A stretch of DNA of 5,926 nucleotides from Sphingomicrobium sp. GTDB lineage: Bacteria; Pseudomonadota; Alphaproteobacteria; Sphingomonadales; Sphingomonadaceae. This document shows positions 1-5,823 of the stretch, piece by piece (position 1 is the stretch's first letter; every line of letters begins with the position of its first letter). Position numbers and translations under genes: made by a program. The stretch spans positions 1 to 5,926 of the forward strand of contig JASLBJ010000018.1 of the NCBI GenBank assembly GCA_030146725.1, read 5' to 3'. Under the pieces are notes generated by a model. It saw only the letters and a list, made by a program, of their open reading frames with translations, had not been told where the DNA came from and did not search any database.

Positions 1-312
1 CGCGGGGTCGGAAGCGTCGATCACGGCAAGGCTGAGCAAGGCGCCGCCAAGCGGGCGTACGACCGAGTGCACCGCATCCCACGCACTGTCGACCCAGGCG
101 ATCTTGTCGGCCAGGAACTCGGCCACCGCGCCCGTTCCGGCAATCCCGATCACCCACGGATTGGCCAGCGCCTCGAGCGCCTGCAGCTGCTCGGGCAGCC
201 CGATCCAGCCGAACTTCATCGCCAGCCCGGTGACGAACGTCACCAGGTACAATCGCCACCCGGCCAGCAGGCTGAGCGAGGAGGCGAGGGCGATCAGCTC
301 GACAGTGTCCAC
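1..312 (-). CDS. DUF4126 domain membrane protein, 3' end outside window
   Basis: The first 104 codons are visible and are free of stops; the gene continues past the left edge. The protein begins MDTVELIALASS and carries features I recall for DUF4126 proteins: 'GWRLYLVTFVTGLA' (about 17-30), 'LANPWVIGIAGT' (about 49-60), 'EFLADKIAWVDSAWDAVH' (about 65-82) and 'RPLGGALLSLA' (about 86-96). Hydrophobic stretches at about 5-32, 51-65 and 87-98 indicate an inner-membrane protein. Its function is unknown. The start is a GTG (312-310) sharing one base with the thiolase stop, giving TAGTG. A GAGG ribosome binding site (323-320) sits 7 nt upstream, which fixes the start well. It is therefore probably translated by reinitiation from the thiolase message. 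Family assignment is by recall of the motif pattern. Confidence 0.85.
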   Translation of the reverse strand, partial: MDTVELIALASSLSLLAGWRLYLVTFVTGLAMKFGWIGLPEQLQALEALANPWVIGIAGTGAVAEFLADKIAWVDSAWDAVHSVVRPLGGALLSLAVIDASDPA

Positions 313-1493
313 TAGAAGACCTCGAACAGCCCCGCCGCACCCATTCCGCCGCCGACGCACATGGTGACGACCACGTAGCGGGCCCCGCGCTTTTTGCCCT
401 CGATCAGCGCATGGCCGGTCAGCCGCGCGCCGCTCATGCCGTACGGGTGGCCGATCGAGATTGCGCCGCCGTTGACGTTGAGGATCTCGTCGTCGATCCC
501 GAGCTTCTGCTGGCAGTAGAGCACCTGCACCGCGAACGCCTCGTTGAGCTCCCACAGGCCGATGTCGTCGATCCCGAGGCCGAAACGCTTGAGCAGCTGC
601 GGCACCGCGAATACCGGCCCGATGCCCATTTCGTCGGGCTCGGTCCCGGCGACCGCCATGCCGACATAGCGGCCAAGCGGCTCGAGCCCGCGCTGCTCGG
701 CAAGCTTCGAGTCCATCACGACCGACACCGAAGCCCCGTCCGAAAGCTGGCTGGCATTGCCCGCGGTGATCAATTTCTCGGGCCCGCGCACCGGCTCGAG
801 CTTGGCCAGGTTCTCCATCGTCGTCTCGGGCCGATTGCCCTCGTCCTTGGTGATCGTCACCTCGTGCATCGACACTTCGCCGCTGGCCTTGTCCTTGACC
901 CCCATGCGCGCGGTCACCGGCACGATCTCGTCGTCGAATGCGCCATTGGCCTGCGCTGCGGCGGTGCGCTGCTGCGAGCGGAGTGCATAAGCGTCGCACT
1001 GCTCGCGAGTGATCGAATAGCGATTGCCGACGACCTCGGCGGTGTCGATCATCGGCATGTAGACGCCGTTGTGCATGCTCAGCAGCTCGGGGTCCGACCC
1101 GAGGCGCATGTCGCCGGTCTGGACCAGGCTGATGCTCTCGACGCCGCCGGCGACGACGACGTCCATGCGGTCGACGATCACCTGCTTGGCAGCGGTCGCG
1201 ATGGCCATCAGCCCCGAGGCGCACTGGCGATCGAGCGACATTCCGGCGACCGTCACCGGCAGTCCGGCGCGCAATGCGGCGGTGCGGCCGATGGTCGTCT
1301 GCACACCCTGCTGGAGCGCGGCGCCCATGATCACGTCGTCGATCTCGCTCGGGTCGAGCCGCGCCCGCTCGACCGCCGCGCGGATCGGGTGCGCGGCGAG
1401 CGTCGGCGAGGGGGTGGCATTGAACGCACCGCGATAGGCACGGCCGATCGGGGTCCGCGCGGTGGAGACGATCACTGCGTCGCGAGTGGACAT
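312..1493 (-). CDS. Acetyl-CoA C-acyltransferase (thiolase family)
   Basis: A complete 393-residue thiolase, the usual length for the family. It catalyses thiolytic cleavage of 3-ketoacyl-CoA by CoA, or the reverse condensation of acyl-CoAs, in the cytoplasm. All catalytic landmarks are present: nucleophile Cys91 in 'DRQCASG', the 'NEAF' motif at 317-320, His349 in 'SIGHPYG', and the second Cys379 in 'MCVGGGMG'. The N-terminal '[17 protein letters not shown]' (8-24) is also typical. A clear AGGAG (1504-1500) lies 6 nt before the ATG and overlaps the stop of the upstream MaoC gene. Pairing with a MaoC-type hydratase suggests fatty-acid or other acyl-CoA degradation; chain-length preference and direction cannot be read from the sequence. 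A long open frame on the opposite strand (411-1511) is a codon-bias shadow. Confidence 0.95.
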   Translation of the reverse strand: MSTRDAVIVSTARTPIGRAYRGAFNATPSPTLAAHPIRAAVERARLDPSEIDDVIMGAALQQGVQTTIGRTAALRAGLPVTVAGMSLDRQCASGLMAIATAAKQVIVDRMDVVVAGGVESISLVQTGDMRLGSDPELLSMHNGVYMPMIDTAEVVGNRYSITREQCDAYALRSQQRTAAAQANGAFDDEIVPVTARMGVKDKASGEVSMHEVTITKDEGNRPETTMENLAKLEPVRGPEKLITAGNASQLSDGASVSVVMDSKLAEQRGLEPLGRYVGMAVAGTEPDEMGIGPVFAVPQLLKRFGLGIDDIGLWELNEAFAVQVLYCQQKLGIDDEILNVNGGAISIGHPYGMSGARLTGHALIEGKKRGARYVVVTMCVGGGMGAAGLFEVF

Positions 1494-1503
1494 TCTTCTC
1501 TCC

Positions 1504-1959
1504 TCAAATGAACATCAGGCCAAGCCATTCGGCGATCAGCGCGGGCTTGTCCTCGCCCTCGATTTCGACCGTCACCGTGTGGCGCATCAGCACCTGCCCG
1601 GGCACTTTCTCCTCTACCGAGTCAAGCCGGAAGCGGCCGCGAACGCGCTTGCCGCTACGGACCGGGGCAATGAAGCGCACGCGCTCGAAACCGTAATTCA
1701 CCGCCATCCGCAGGCTGTCCGGCAAGACCATCGATTCGGCCGCCATCCGCGACAGCAGCGAGAGCGTGAGGAAGCCGTGCGCGATCGTTCCCCCGAACGG
1801 AGTCTGTGCTGCCGCGGCGGGATCGACGTGGATGAACTGGCGGTCCTCGGTCGCATCGGCAAATGCATCGATCCGCGCCTGGTCGACAGTCAGCCAGTCG
1901 GACACGCCGACCTCCTGGCCAATGCGCTTGGCGATCGCGTCGAGCGTGGCAACAGGCAT
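1504..1959 (-). CDS. MaoC family dehydratase / enoyl-CoA hydratase
   Basis: A 151-residue single hot-dog-fold protein of the MaoC / (R)-specific enoyl-CoA hydratase family, which adds water to trans-2-enoyl-CoA. The catalytic pair is recognisable as Asp39 and His44 in '[10 protein letters not shown]', with the five-residue spacing of PhaJ-type hydratases. It is followed by '[16 protein letters not shown]' (55-70), the family's hydratase loop and helix. The ATG at 1959 has only a weak GGGA (1971-1968) 8 nt upstream. It lies 27 nt after the MscS-family gene and 10 nt before the thiolase, so it is probably cotranscribed with both. A classical beta-oxidation cycle uses an (S)-hydratase, so with the thiolase it may serve a side route or a specialised substrate. 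The substrate is unknown. Confidence 0.93.
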   Translation of the reverse strand: MPVATLDAIAKRIGQEVGVSDWLTVDQARIDAFADATEDRQFIHVDPAAAAQTPFGGTIAHGFLTLSLLSRMAAESMVLPDSLRMAVNYGFERVRFIAPVRSGKRVRGRFRLDSVEEKVPGQVLMRHTVTVEIEGEDKPALIAEWLGLMFI

Positions 1960-1986
1960 CAGAACGGTCCCATCAGAGCGGCGGCA

Positions 1987-3060
1987 TCAAAGCGGCGCCG
2001 GCGGGGCAGGGAGCTCGGCCGCGCGAACGAGCTGGAGCTGCTGGGCGGCTAGGCGCTCGATCAGCGCGCGGACCACCGCCGAGCGGTCGAGGGCGATGCG
2101 GTTGTTGTCGCGCGCACTGTCATCGAACACCAGTTCGTAAGCGATCGTTTCCGACGCGACCCCGGTCAGCGCGCACCGCACCAGGCTGCAGCCCTTCTGC
2201 CCCTCGACCGCGCCCGCCGCAGCGGCTTCGATCCGGTCGAGGTCGGCCGGCGGCTCGGCGCCCTTGACGGCGAAATGGATCGTCAATCGCCGGCTCGTCG
2301 CCTGGGCAAGGTTGTGGATCTCGCGCTCGAGCAATTTGGTGTTGGCCATCACCAATTGCTCTCCGGTGAGCGAGCGCAGCCGGGTCGTCTTGAGGCCGAT
2401 CCGCTCGACCGTGCCCGTGCTCTGGTCGTAGCGGATCAGGTCGCCCTTGCGGAACGGACGGTCGAACAGGATCGCAAGCGCCGCGAACAAATCCGAGAAA
2501 ATGCCCTGCGCGGCGAGCCCGATGGCGATACCGCCAATCCCCAGCCCGGCGACCAGTGCTGTGACGTTGACCCCGAGATTGTCGAGGATCAGGATGCCCG
2601 CGACCGCGAACAGCGCAACGCTGACCAGCACGCGGATGATCGAGGTCGCATTGGCAAGCGTGCTCTCGCCATTGTCGGCCGCCGTCTTGCGATGGACGAG
2701 CGCAAGGATCAGCTCGCGCGCCCACACGGCCCCCTGGAGCGCGCAGGCGATGGTGAAGCCGACATCGACCAGCCGGCCGATCCGCTCGGGCGGCCCGGCA
2801 AAAGTGCGCACGATGGCGAGCGCGGCCAGGATCATGAAGGCGAGGCTGGTCTTCGCCAGTACGCGACCGATGACCGCCTGCCACCGGCGGCAGTCGGGAT
2901 CGGCGGTCATCAGCCGCTGCCCGACCGCGCGCAGCACCAGCATCACCGCGACCAGCACCAGCGCGACGATGATCCCGAACAGCAACGCTTCGCTGTTGAG
3001 CCGAAGCCAGGCGAGGAACGCCTCCAGTCTGTTCGACGGACTTTGCATGGCGGCGGTCAT
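1987..3060 (-). CDS. MscS family mechanosensitive ion channel
   Basis: An inner-membrane channel of the small-conductance mechanosensitive type, expected to release solutes on hypo-osmotic stress. From ATG 3060 it has 357 residues. Hydrophobic helices lie at about 24-44, 69-86, 100-122 and 139-161. They are followed by the Gly/Ala-rich pore helix 'LVAGLGIGGIAIGLAAQG' (169-186), then 'LFAALAILFDRPFRKGDLI' (191-209) leading into the beta domain, and 'VERIGLKTTRLRS' (218-230) as in MscS. The frame is open up to 3240, but that extension is Arg/Ala-rich and overlaps the end of the topoisomerase gene, so it is rejected. ATG 3060 and ATG 3048 are both possible. A TTG at 3084, sharing bases with the topoisomerase stop (TTGA), is a further option. 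None has a convincing ribosome binding site, so the exact start is uncertain. From 3060 it starts 20 nt after the topoisomerase gene. Confidence 0.92.
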   Translation of the reverse strand: MTAAMQSPSNRLEAFLAWLRLNSEALLFGIIVALVLVAVMLVLRAVGQRLMTADPDCRRWQAVIGRVLAKTSLAFMILAALAIVRTFAGPPERIGRLVDVGFTIACALQGAVWARELILALVHRKTAADNGESTLANATSIIRVLVSVALFAVAGILILDNLGVNVTALVAGLGIGGIAIGLAAQGIFSDLFAALAILFDRPFRKGDLIRYDQSTGTVERIGLKTTRLRSLTGEQLVMANTKLLEREIHNLAQATSRRLTIHFAVKGAEPPADLDRIEAAAAGAVEGQKGCSLVRCALTGVASETIAYELVFDDSARDNNRIALDRSAVVRALIERLAAQQLQLVRAAELPAPPAPL

Positions 3061-3080
3061 GGCGGCAGCGGGAGGGCTGA

Positions 3081-4190
3081 TCAAGCCACCGCTTCGGCGG
3101 CCTCGCGCACCTGCTCGAGCCCGGCGGTCTCGGCGGCCTGGATTGCCGCTTCCGCGACCGCTGCGGGCTTCGGCCGGGGCTTGCGCCGCTTGCGCCCGCC
3201 GAGAAAGGCGAGCAGCCCGACTTCGGACGAGGACAGCCATTTGCGGGCGCGAGGCCGTTCCATGCCGTCGAGCGGGTCGCGCGGCGCCTCGCGCGCAACC
3301 TCGATCAGCTTCGGATGGACATAGGACTTGCGGCTGATCGCGGGCGTGTTGCCAAGCGCTTCGGCGACCGGTTCGAGCACCGTCTTGAGGCTGATCCGCT
3401 TGTTCTCCTCGGCCTCGAGCATTGCATCGAAGGCGATCACGCTCGCGCCCCAGGTGCGGAAGTTCTTGGCGGTGAAATCGCCGCCGGTCGCTTCCTTGAT
3501 ATACTCGTTCACGTCCGCCGAAGTGATCGGGCAGGCCTCGCCATCCTCGTCGAGATACTGGAACAGGTTCTGCCCCGGCAGCTCGTGGCAGCGGCCGACG
3601 ATGCGCTTGAGGTTGGTATCGGTGACCGGCACCTCGTGGACGATGCCGTGCTTGCCCTTGAACCGCATGGTCAGCTTGCTGCCCTTCTGCTGGACGTGGC
3701 GCGACCGCAGCGTCGTTGCGCCATAGCTCTTGTTGTCCTTGGCATATTGCTCGTTGCCGACGCGCAGATATTGCGTGTCGAGCAGCCGCACGACCGCCGC
3801 CAGCACGGTGTCGCGGGCAAGCTTGCGACCCTTGAGGTCGGCCGCGACCTTCCGCCGCAGCTTGGGCAAGGCAGCGCCGAACTCGAGCGTGCCAAGATAT
3901 TTCTTCTTGTCCCGCCGCGCCCGGAACGCGTCGTTATACCGGTACTGCTTGCGCCCGCGCGCATCGACGCCGGTCGCCTGCAGATGGCCTCTGGCATCCT
4001 TGCAGAACCAGGCGTTCTGATACGCCGGCGGAAGCGCGATGGCGTTGAGCCGGTCGATCGTCTCGCGATCCTCGATGCGCTCGCCCTTCTCGTCGAAGTA
4101 GGCCCAGTAGCGGTCCTCCATGCGCTCGCGCGTGAAGCCCGGCTCGGAATCGCTGCTGTGCCGCAGCGAGATGCGCTTTTCCTGATCCAT
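3081..4190 (-). CDS. DNA topoisomerase IB (poxvirus-like, bacterial)
   Basis: A 369-residue type IB topoisomerase, which relaxes supercoils by nicking one strand through a 3'-phosphotyrosyl bond. The active-site set is complete: Arg143 ('YLRVGNEQ'), Lys180 ('FKGKHG'), Arg245 ('NFRTWGAS'), Asn281 ('LGNTPA') and Tyr290 ('RKSYVHP'). Asn in place of the poxvirus His is, as I recall, also found in the Deinococcus enzyme. The N-terminal part holds 'GRKQYRYNDAFRARRD' (79-94). The C-terminal tail after about 315 is Lys/Arg-rich ('GGRKRRKPRPKP', 331-342) and then Ala/Glu-rich, probably an extra DNA-binding or flexible tail. The frame is open up to 4742, but there it only mirrors the opposite-strand PfpI gene; ATG 4190 gives the family's normal start. 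No good ribosome binding site is visible, and a hairpin ends one base before the ATG. It heads the minus-strand gene series. Confidence 0.95.
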   Translation of the reverse strand: MDQEKRISLRHSSDSEPGFTRERMEDRYWAYFDEKGERIEDRETIDRLNAIALPPAYQNAWFCKDARGHLQATGVDARGRKQYRYNDAFRARRDKKKYLGTLEFGAALPKLRRKVAADLKGRKLARDTVLAAVVRLLDTQYLRVGNEQYAKDNKSYGATTLRSRHVQQKGSKLTMRFKGKHGIVHEVPVTDTNLKRIVGRCHELPGQNLFQYLDEDGEACPITSADVNEYIKEATGGDFTAKNFRTWGASVIAFDAMLEAEENKRISLKTVLEPVAEALGNTPAISRKSYVHPKLIEVAREAPRDPLDGMERPRARKWLSSSEVGLLAFLGGRKRRKPRPKPAAVAEAAIQAAETAGLEQVREAAEAVA

Positions 4191-4191
4191 T

Positions 4192-4210
4192 CGGCTCGTT
4201 AAGCGAGCCG
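4192..4210. repeat. Inverted repeat directly before the topoisomerase start
   Basis: Perfect 7-bp arms CGGCTCG and CGAGCCG flank a 5-nt loop, TTAAG on the plus strand. On the minus-strand transcript the stem ends one base before the ATG of the topoisomerase gene, occupying the place of a ribosome binding site. It could be a protein-binding palindrome in a divergent control region or a leader hairpin that limits translation. Symmetry is seen directly; the role is inferred. Confidence 0.55.
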
Positions 4211-4221
4211 CGCAGGCGGAT

Positions 4222-4236
4222 GTTCCTGAAAGGAAC
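4222..4236. promoter_or_regulatory. Hairpin embedding the PfpI-gene ribosome binding site
   Basis: A perfect inverted repeat, GTTCCT-GAA-AGGAAC, whose right arm plus loop contains the AAAGGA Shine-Dalgarno sequence of the gene starting at ATG 4240. In RNA, a 6-bp stem with a three-base loop would pair the AGGA element and could lower translation until opened. Read as DNA, it is also a palindrome midway between two divergent genes and may be an operator. It lies 11 nt from the other inverted repeat (4192-4210). Confidence 0.5.
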
Positions 4237-4239
4237 GCG

Positions 4240-4776
4240 ATGAAAACTGAAGACGCACATGTCTTGATCATGGCGACCAGCGGCTTCGAGGAATCCGAGC
4301 TGTTCGGTCCGCGCGCATTGCTGCTCGAGCGCGGCGCGACGGTGACGCTCGCATCTCCTTCGCTCACGCCGATCCAGGCGACCGTCCGCGACGATCCGGG
4401 CCGCACCATCCGCCCCGACCTCCTCATCGAAGTTGCAGCAGCCGAGAACTTCGACGCGCTGATCCTGCCCGGCGGCGTGATCAACCCCGATGCACTGCGG
4501 ACGAATGGAGCGGCAATCGCGCTGATCCGCGCCTTCGCCGAAGCCGGCAAGCCAGTCGCCGCGATCTGCCACGGCCCGTGGCTGCTGGTCGAAGCCGACC
4601 TGCTGCGCGGCCGCCGAGCGACCGCCTGGCCGGCAATTCGCACCGATCTGCGCAATGCCGGGGCCGAGATCGTCGACGAGGCCGCAGTCGTCGACGGCAA
4701 CATCCTCACCAGCCGCAGCCCCGAGGATGTACCGGCCTTCACCGACTCCCTGATCGCGATGATTGAGGCACGCTAA
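4240..4776 (+). CDS. DJ-1/PfpI family protein (YhbO-like)
   Basis: A complete 178-residue protein of the DJ-1/PfpI superfamily, related to class I glutamine amidotransferase domains. Members have been described as proteases, deglycases or glyoxalase-like stress proteins; which applies here cannot be decided. The nucleophile is Cys110 in 'AAICHGPWLL', with His111 next to it. The conserved acidic residue is Glu17 in 'TSGFEESEL'. 'DALILPGGVINPDALR' (72-87) and the terminal 'TSRSPEDVPAFTDSLI' (157-172) are family landmarks. An AAAGGA ribosome binding site (4229-4234) precedes ATG 4240 by 5 nt and lies inside a small hairpin. The gene is divergent from topoisomerase IB across 49 nt. Its stop is followed 34 nt later by the next plus-strand gene, with no evident terminator between them. 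Confidence 0.93.
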   Translation: MKTEDAHVLIMATSGFEESELFGPRALLLERGATVTLASPSLTPIQATVRDDPGRTIRPDLLIEVAAAENFDALILPGGVINPDALRTNGAAIALIRAFAEAGKPVAAICHGPWLLVEADLLRGRRATAWPAIRTDLRNAGAEIVDEAAVVDGNILTSRSPEDVPAFTDSLIAMIEAR

Positions 4777-4810
4777 CCGGCTGCTAATCATTTGCTGCCA
4801 TCATCGCCGA

Positions 4811-5218
4811 ATGGACGATGACGCTATTGTTTCGCGGACTTGGCCCGACTGGCAGGATTGGCTCGATTGGCAGGACTGGATCGTGCGCATCGGGCCGGCG
4901 GCGCTGCTGGCCGCTGCGATCGGCTTTGCAGTCGCGCAGCTTGGGTCGGTGATGCTCGCGCCGGCATTTGCGGCCGGCGGCTTCGTCGCTGCCTATAACT
5001 TCCTGTCGTGCGAGCCCGCTGAGGCGGATCTTGCGGTCCGTCCGTTCGATCCGGCGCCGCTCGCGTTCGGTTCCGATCCCGTGGCGCCTGCCATGACGCC
5101 CGGGGATCAGCCCCGCCTGGTGCAGCAACACGTCGGCACCGTGCCTGCCTCTGTATCCCCGCTGAGCGGCGCGCTAGCCGCGCTGCGCCGCTCCTTGCAC
5201 CAGGGCGCGTCTTCGTAA
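4811..5218 (+). CDS. Hypothetical small membrane protein with DWQDW repeat
   Basis: A 135-residue protein that I do not recognise. After a short acidic start (MDDDAIVSRTW) it has a Trp/Asp-rich tandem motif, DWQDWL-DWQDWI (about 13-24). A hydrophobic segment follows (about 29-65, 'GPAALLAAAIGFAVAQLG' onward), long enough for one or two membrane helices. A Cys lies just after it in 'FLSCEPAEADL'. The C-terminal 65 residues are Pro/Ala-rich and probably disordered, ending in a short basic amphipathic stretch ('GALAALRRSLHQ'). The frame is open back to a TTG at 4763 inside the PfpI gene, but the extension looks non-coding and ATG 4811 is preferred. No strong ribosome binding site is visible. It may be cotranscribed with the PfpI gene 34 nt upstream. 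That it is a real gene is supported by its coherent hydrophobic and repeat architecture. Confidence 0.7.
   Translation: MDDDAIVSRTWPDWQDWLDWQDWIVRIGPAALLAAAIGFAVAQLGSVMLAPAFAAGGFVAAYNFLSCEPAEADLAVRPFDPAPLAFGSDPVAPAMTPGDQPRLVQQHVGTVPASVSPLSGALAALRRSLHQGASS
4847..4882 (+). repeat. 18-bp tandem duplication coding DWQDW units
   Basis: Two adjacent 18-bp units, 4847-4864 and 4865-4882, match at 15 of 18 positions. They encode Asp-Trp-Gln-Asp-Trp-Leu followed by Asp-Trp-Gln-Asp-Trp-Ile. Two of the differences are silent third-base changes; the third changes Leu to Ile. This suggests an in-frame duplication kept by selection for the protein motif. Confidence 0.75.
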
Positions 5219-5221
5219 CAT

Positions 5222-5244
5222 CGCTTACTCCGCCAGGGTAAGCG
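5222..5244. terminator. Possible stem at convergent gene ends
   Basis: Perfect 7-bp arms CGCTTAC (5222-5228) and GTAAGCG (5238-5244) begin 3 nt after the stop of the plus-strand gene and span the stop of the converging minus-strand gene. On the plus-strand RNA the stem can extend by a U-G and a C-G pair, leaving a 5-nt loop. No T-run follows on either strand, so it is not a textbook intrinsic terminator. It may stabilise the 3' ends or be chance. Confidence 0.35.
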
Positions 5245-5557
5245 CCTCGACCGTCAGCGTCAGCGACCCGTCAGTTTCGCTCACCGCCGGGCCGGTGAGC
5301 GCGATGCTGGCAACGATCTGCCCGGCAAGCGCGAACTCATGCTCCTCGAGTCCATCCGTCAGCCGGGCAAGGACGCCCGCGCAGTCCTGGCCGACGATCC
5401 GCAGCGTCATTGCGTGCCGCTCGCCCTCGAACGTCAAGGAATGCCAATCGGTCGAGCGAAAATCGACGAGCAAAATCCTATCAGCCGGCTGGTCTGTCCG
5501 AGCCAATATGGCGCGCAGCAGGCCGGTGCCCGCCCGCGACATCGCGAGCGGCCTCAT
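5225..5557 (-). CDS. Conserved-looking protein of unknown function, 110 aa
   Basis: I cannot assign a function. The protein has a basic N-terminus (MRPLAMSRAGTGLLRAIL), a central mixed alpha/beta part ('ILLVDFRSTDWHSLTFEGERHAMTLRI', about 28-54) and an acidic C-terminus ending in alternating beta-like 'SLTLTVEALTLAE' (98-110). There are no signal peptide, membrane helices or obvious catalytic motif, so it is probably a small soluble cytoplasmic protein. The ATG at 5557 overlaps the stop of the upstream HTH-like gene as ATGA, with GGAAGAGG a few bases before it, so the two are almost certainly translationally coupled. An ATG at 5542 is an alternative start. Pairing with a tiny regulator suggests a joint role. 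Confidence 0.8.
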   Translation of the reverse strand: MRPLAMSRAGTGLLRAILARTDQPADRILLVDFRSTDWHSLTFEGERHAMTLRIVGQDCAGVLARLTDGLEEHEFALAGQIVASIALTGPAVSETDGSLTLTVEALTLAE

Positions 5558-5727
5558 TGCGCCTCTTCCAGGAACGCCCGGACTCGTGAGATTGTCCGCT
5601 CACGGGGCTCGCGCCCTCTGCGCAGATCGAATACAAAGCGAGGATCCCCGACGGCCTCGCGTCCGAACCGGGTCGGAGGCGTATCGCTCCGGTTAAGAAA
5701 TTTTTCTACGTCCCTAAGCAAGTGCAC
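5554..5727 (-). CDS. Small HTH-like protein, 57 aa
   Basis: A short basic protein starting at a GTG (read as MHLLRDVEKFLNRS) and containing 'PPTRFGREAVGDPRFVFDLRRG' (about 17-38) and 'RERTISRVRAFLEEAQ' to the end. The pattern of a helix, a 'T-x-F-G' turn, a second helix and an Arg-rich third part resembles a compact XRE-like helix-turn-helix. I associate such short proteins with sphingomonads, by recall only. The frame is open back to a GTG at 5799. GTG 5727 is preferred because AAAGGA (5740-5735) sits 7 nt upstream, whereas 5799 has only AGG at an unsuitably short distance and would place coding sequence across the operator-like region. It is coupled by ATGA to the 110-residue gene and is divergent from the S24-type regulator. 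DNA binding is inferred. Confidence 0.72.
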   Translation of the reverse strand: MHLLRDVEKFLNRSDTPPTRFGREAVGDPRFVFDLRRGREPRERTISRVRAFLEEAQ

Positions 5728-5823
5728 GGTTAATTCCTTTACTTCAGTGCGACTCGGCTGCACATTCTTTCCCAACGCAAGTCCTACTTGTCTAGGCACT
5801 TGCCTATAAGTTAAAGGTGATTA
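5728..5823. promoter_or_regulatory. AT-rich divergent control region with operator-like repeats
   Basis: This 96-bp spacer between two divergent regulator genes is clearly richer in A/T than the surrounding coding DNA. It holds CAAGT-CCT-ACTTG (5778-5790) and TAGGCA-CT-TGCCTA (5793-5806), both perfect short palindromes. They also form a direct repeat, ACTTGTCTA (5786-5794) and ACTTGCCTA (5798-5806), spaced 12 bp. A TATAAG (5805-5810) overlaps the second palindrome but is very close to the plus-strand ribosome binding site and lacks a well-spaced -35 box, so no promoter is assigned. Function as operator and promoter is inferred from layout. Confidence 0.55.
5813..5820 (+). promoter_or_regulatory. 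Ribosome binding site of the S24-type regulator
   Basis: AAAGGTGA lies just upstream of ATG 5824, with its AAAGG core 6 nt away. It is one of the strongest Shine-Dalgarno matches in the window and supports that start even though only 34 codons of the gene are visible. Confidence 0.8.

Noticed and set aside
411..1511. Long plus-strand open frame (366 residues) across the thiolase gene
   Set aside because: It is antisense to a thiolase with all catalytic residues intact. The translation is Arg/His/Asp-rich without family motifs, as expected from GC-rich codon bias.
3061..3240. N-terminal 60-residue extension of the MscS-family channel
   Set aside because: It overlaps the topoisomerase C-terminus in another frame and is Arg/Ala-rich, unlike a membrane-protein N-terminus.
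2275..4202. Long plus-strand open frames across the MscS-family and topoisomerase genes (2275-3324, 2447-3337, 3315-4202)
   Set aside because: They are shadows of two well-supported minus-strand genes and show no recognisable domains.
4191..4226. Possible EcfG-type stress promoter (GGAAC) reading toward the topoisomerase gene
   Set aside because: GGAAC is present on the minus strand at 4226-4222, but at 16-17 bp spacing the sequence is CGCTT rather than CGTT, and the start would fall almost on the ATG.
4191..4742. Upstream extension of the topoisomerase frame, suggesting a 553-residue fusion
   Set aside because: The added 184 residues lie antisense to the PfpI-family gene and have no domain pattern. 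Family length and motifs fit ATG 4190.
5788..5810. TTGTCT and TATAAG as a sigma-70 promoter for the S24-type regulator
   Set aside because: The spacing is only 11 bp, and transcription would begin within the ribosome binding site.
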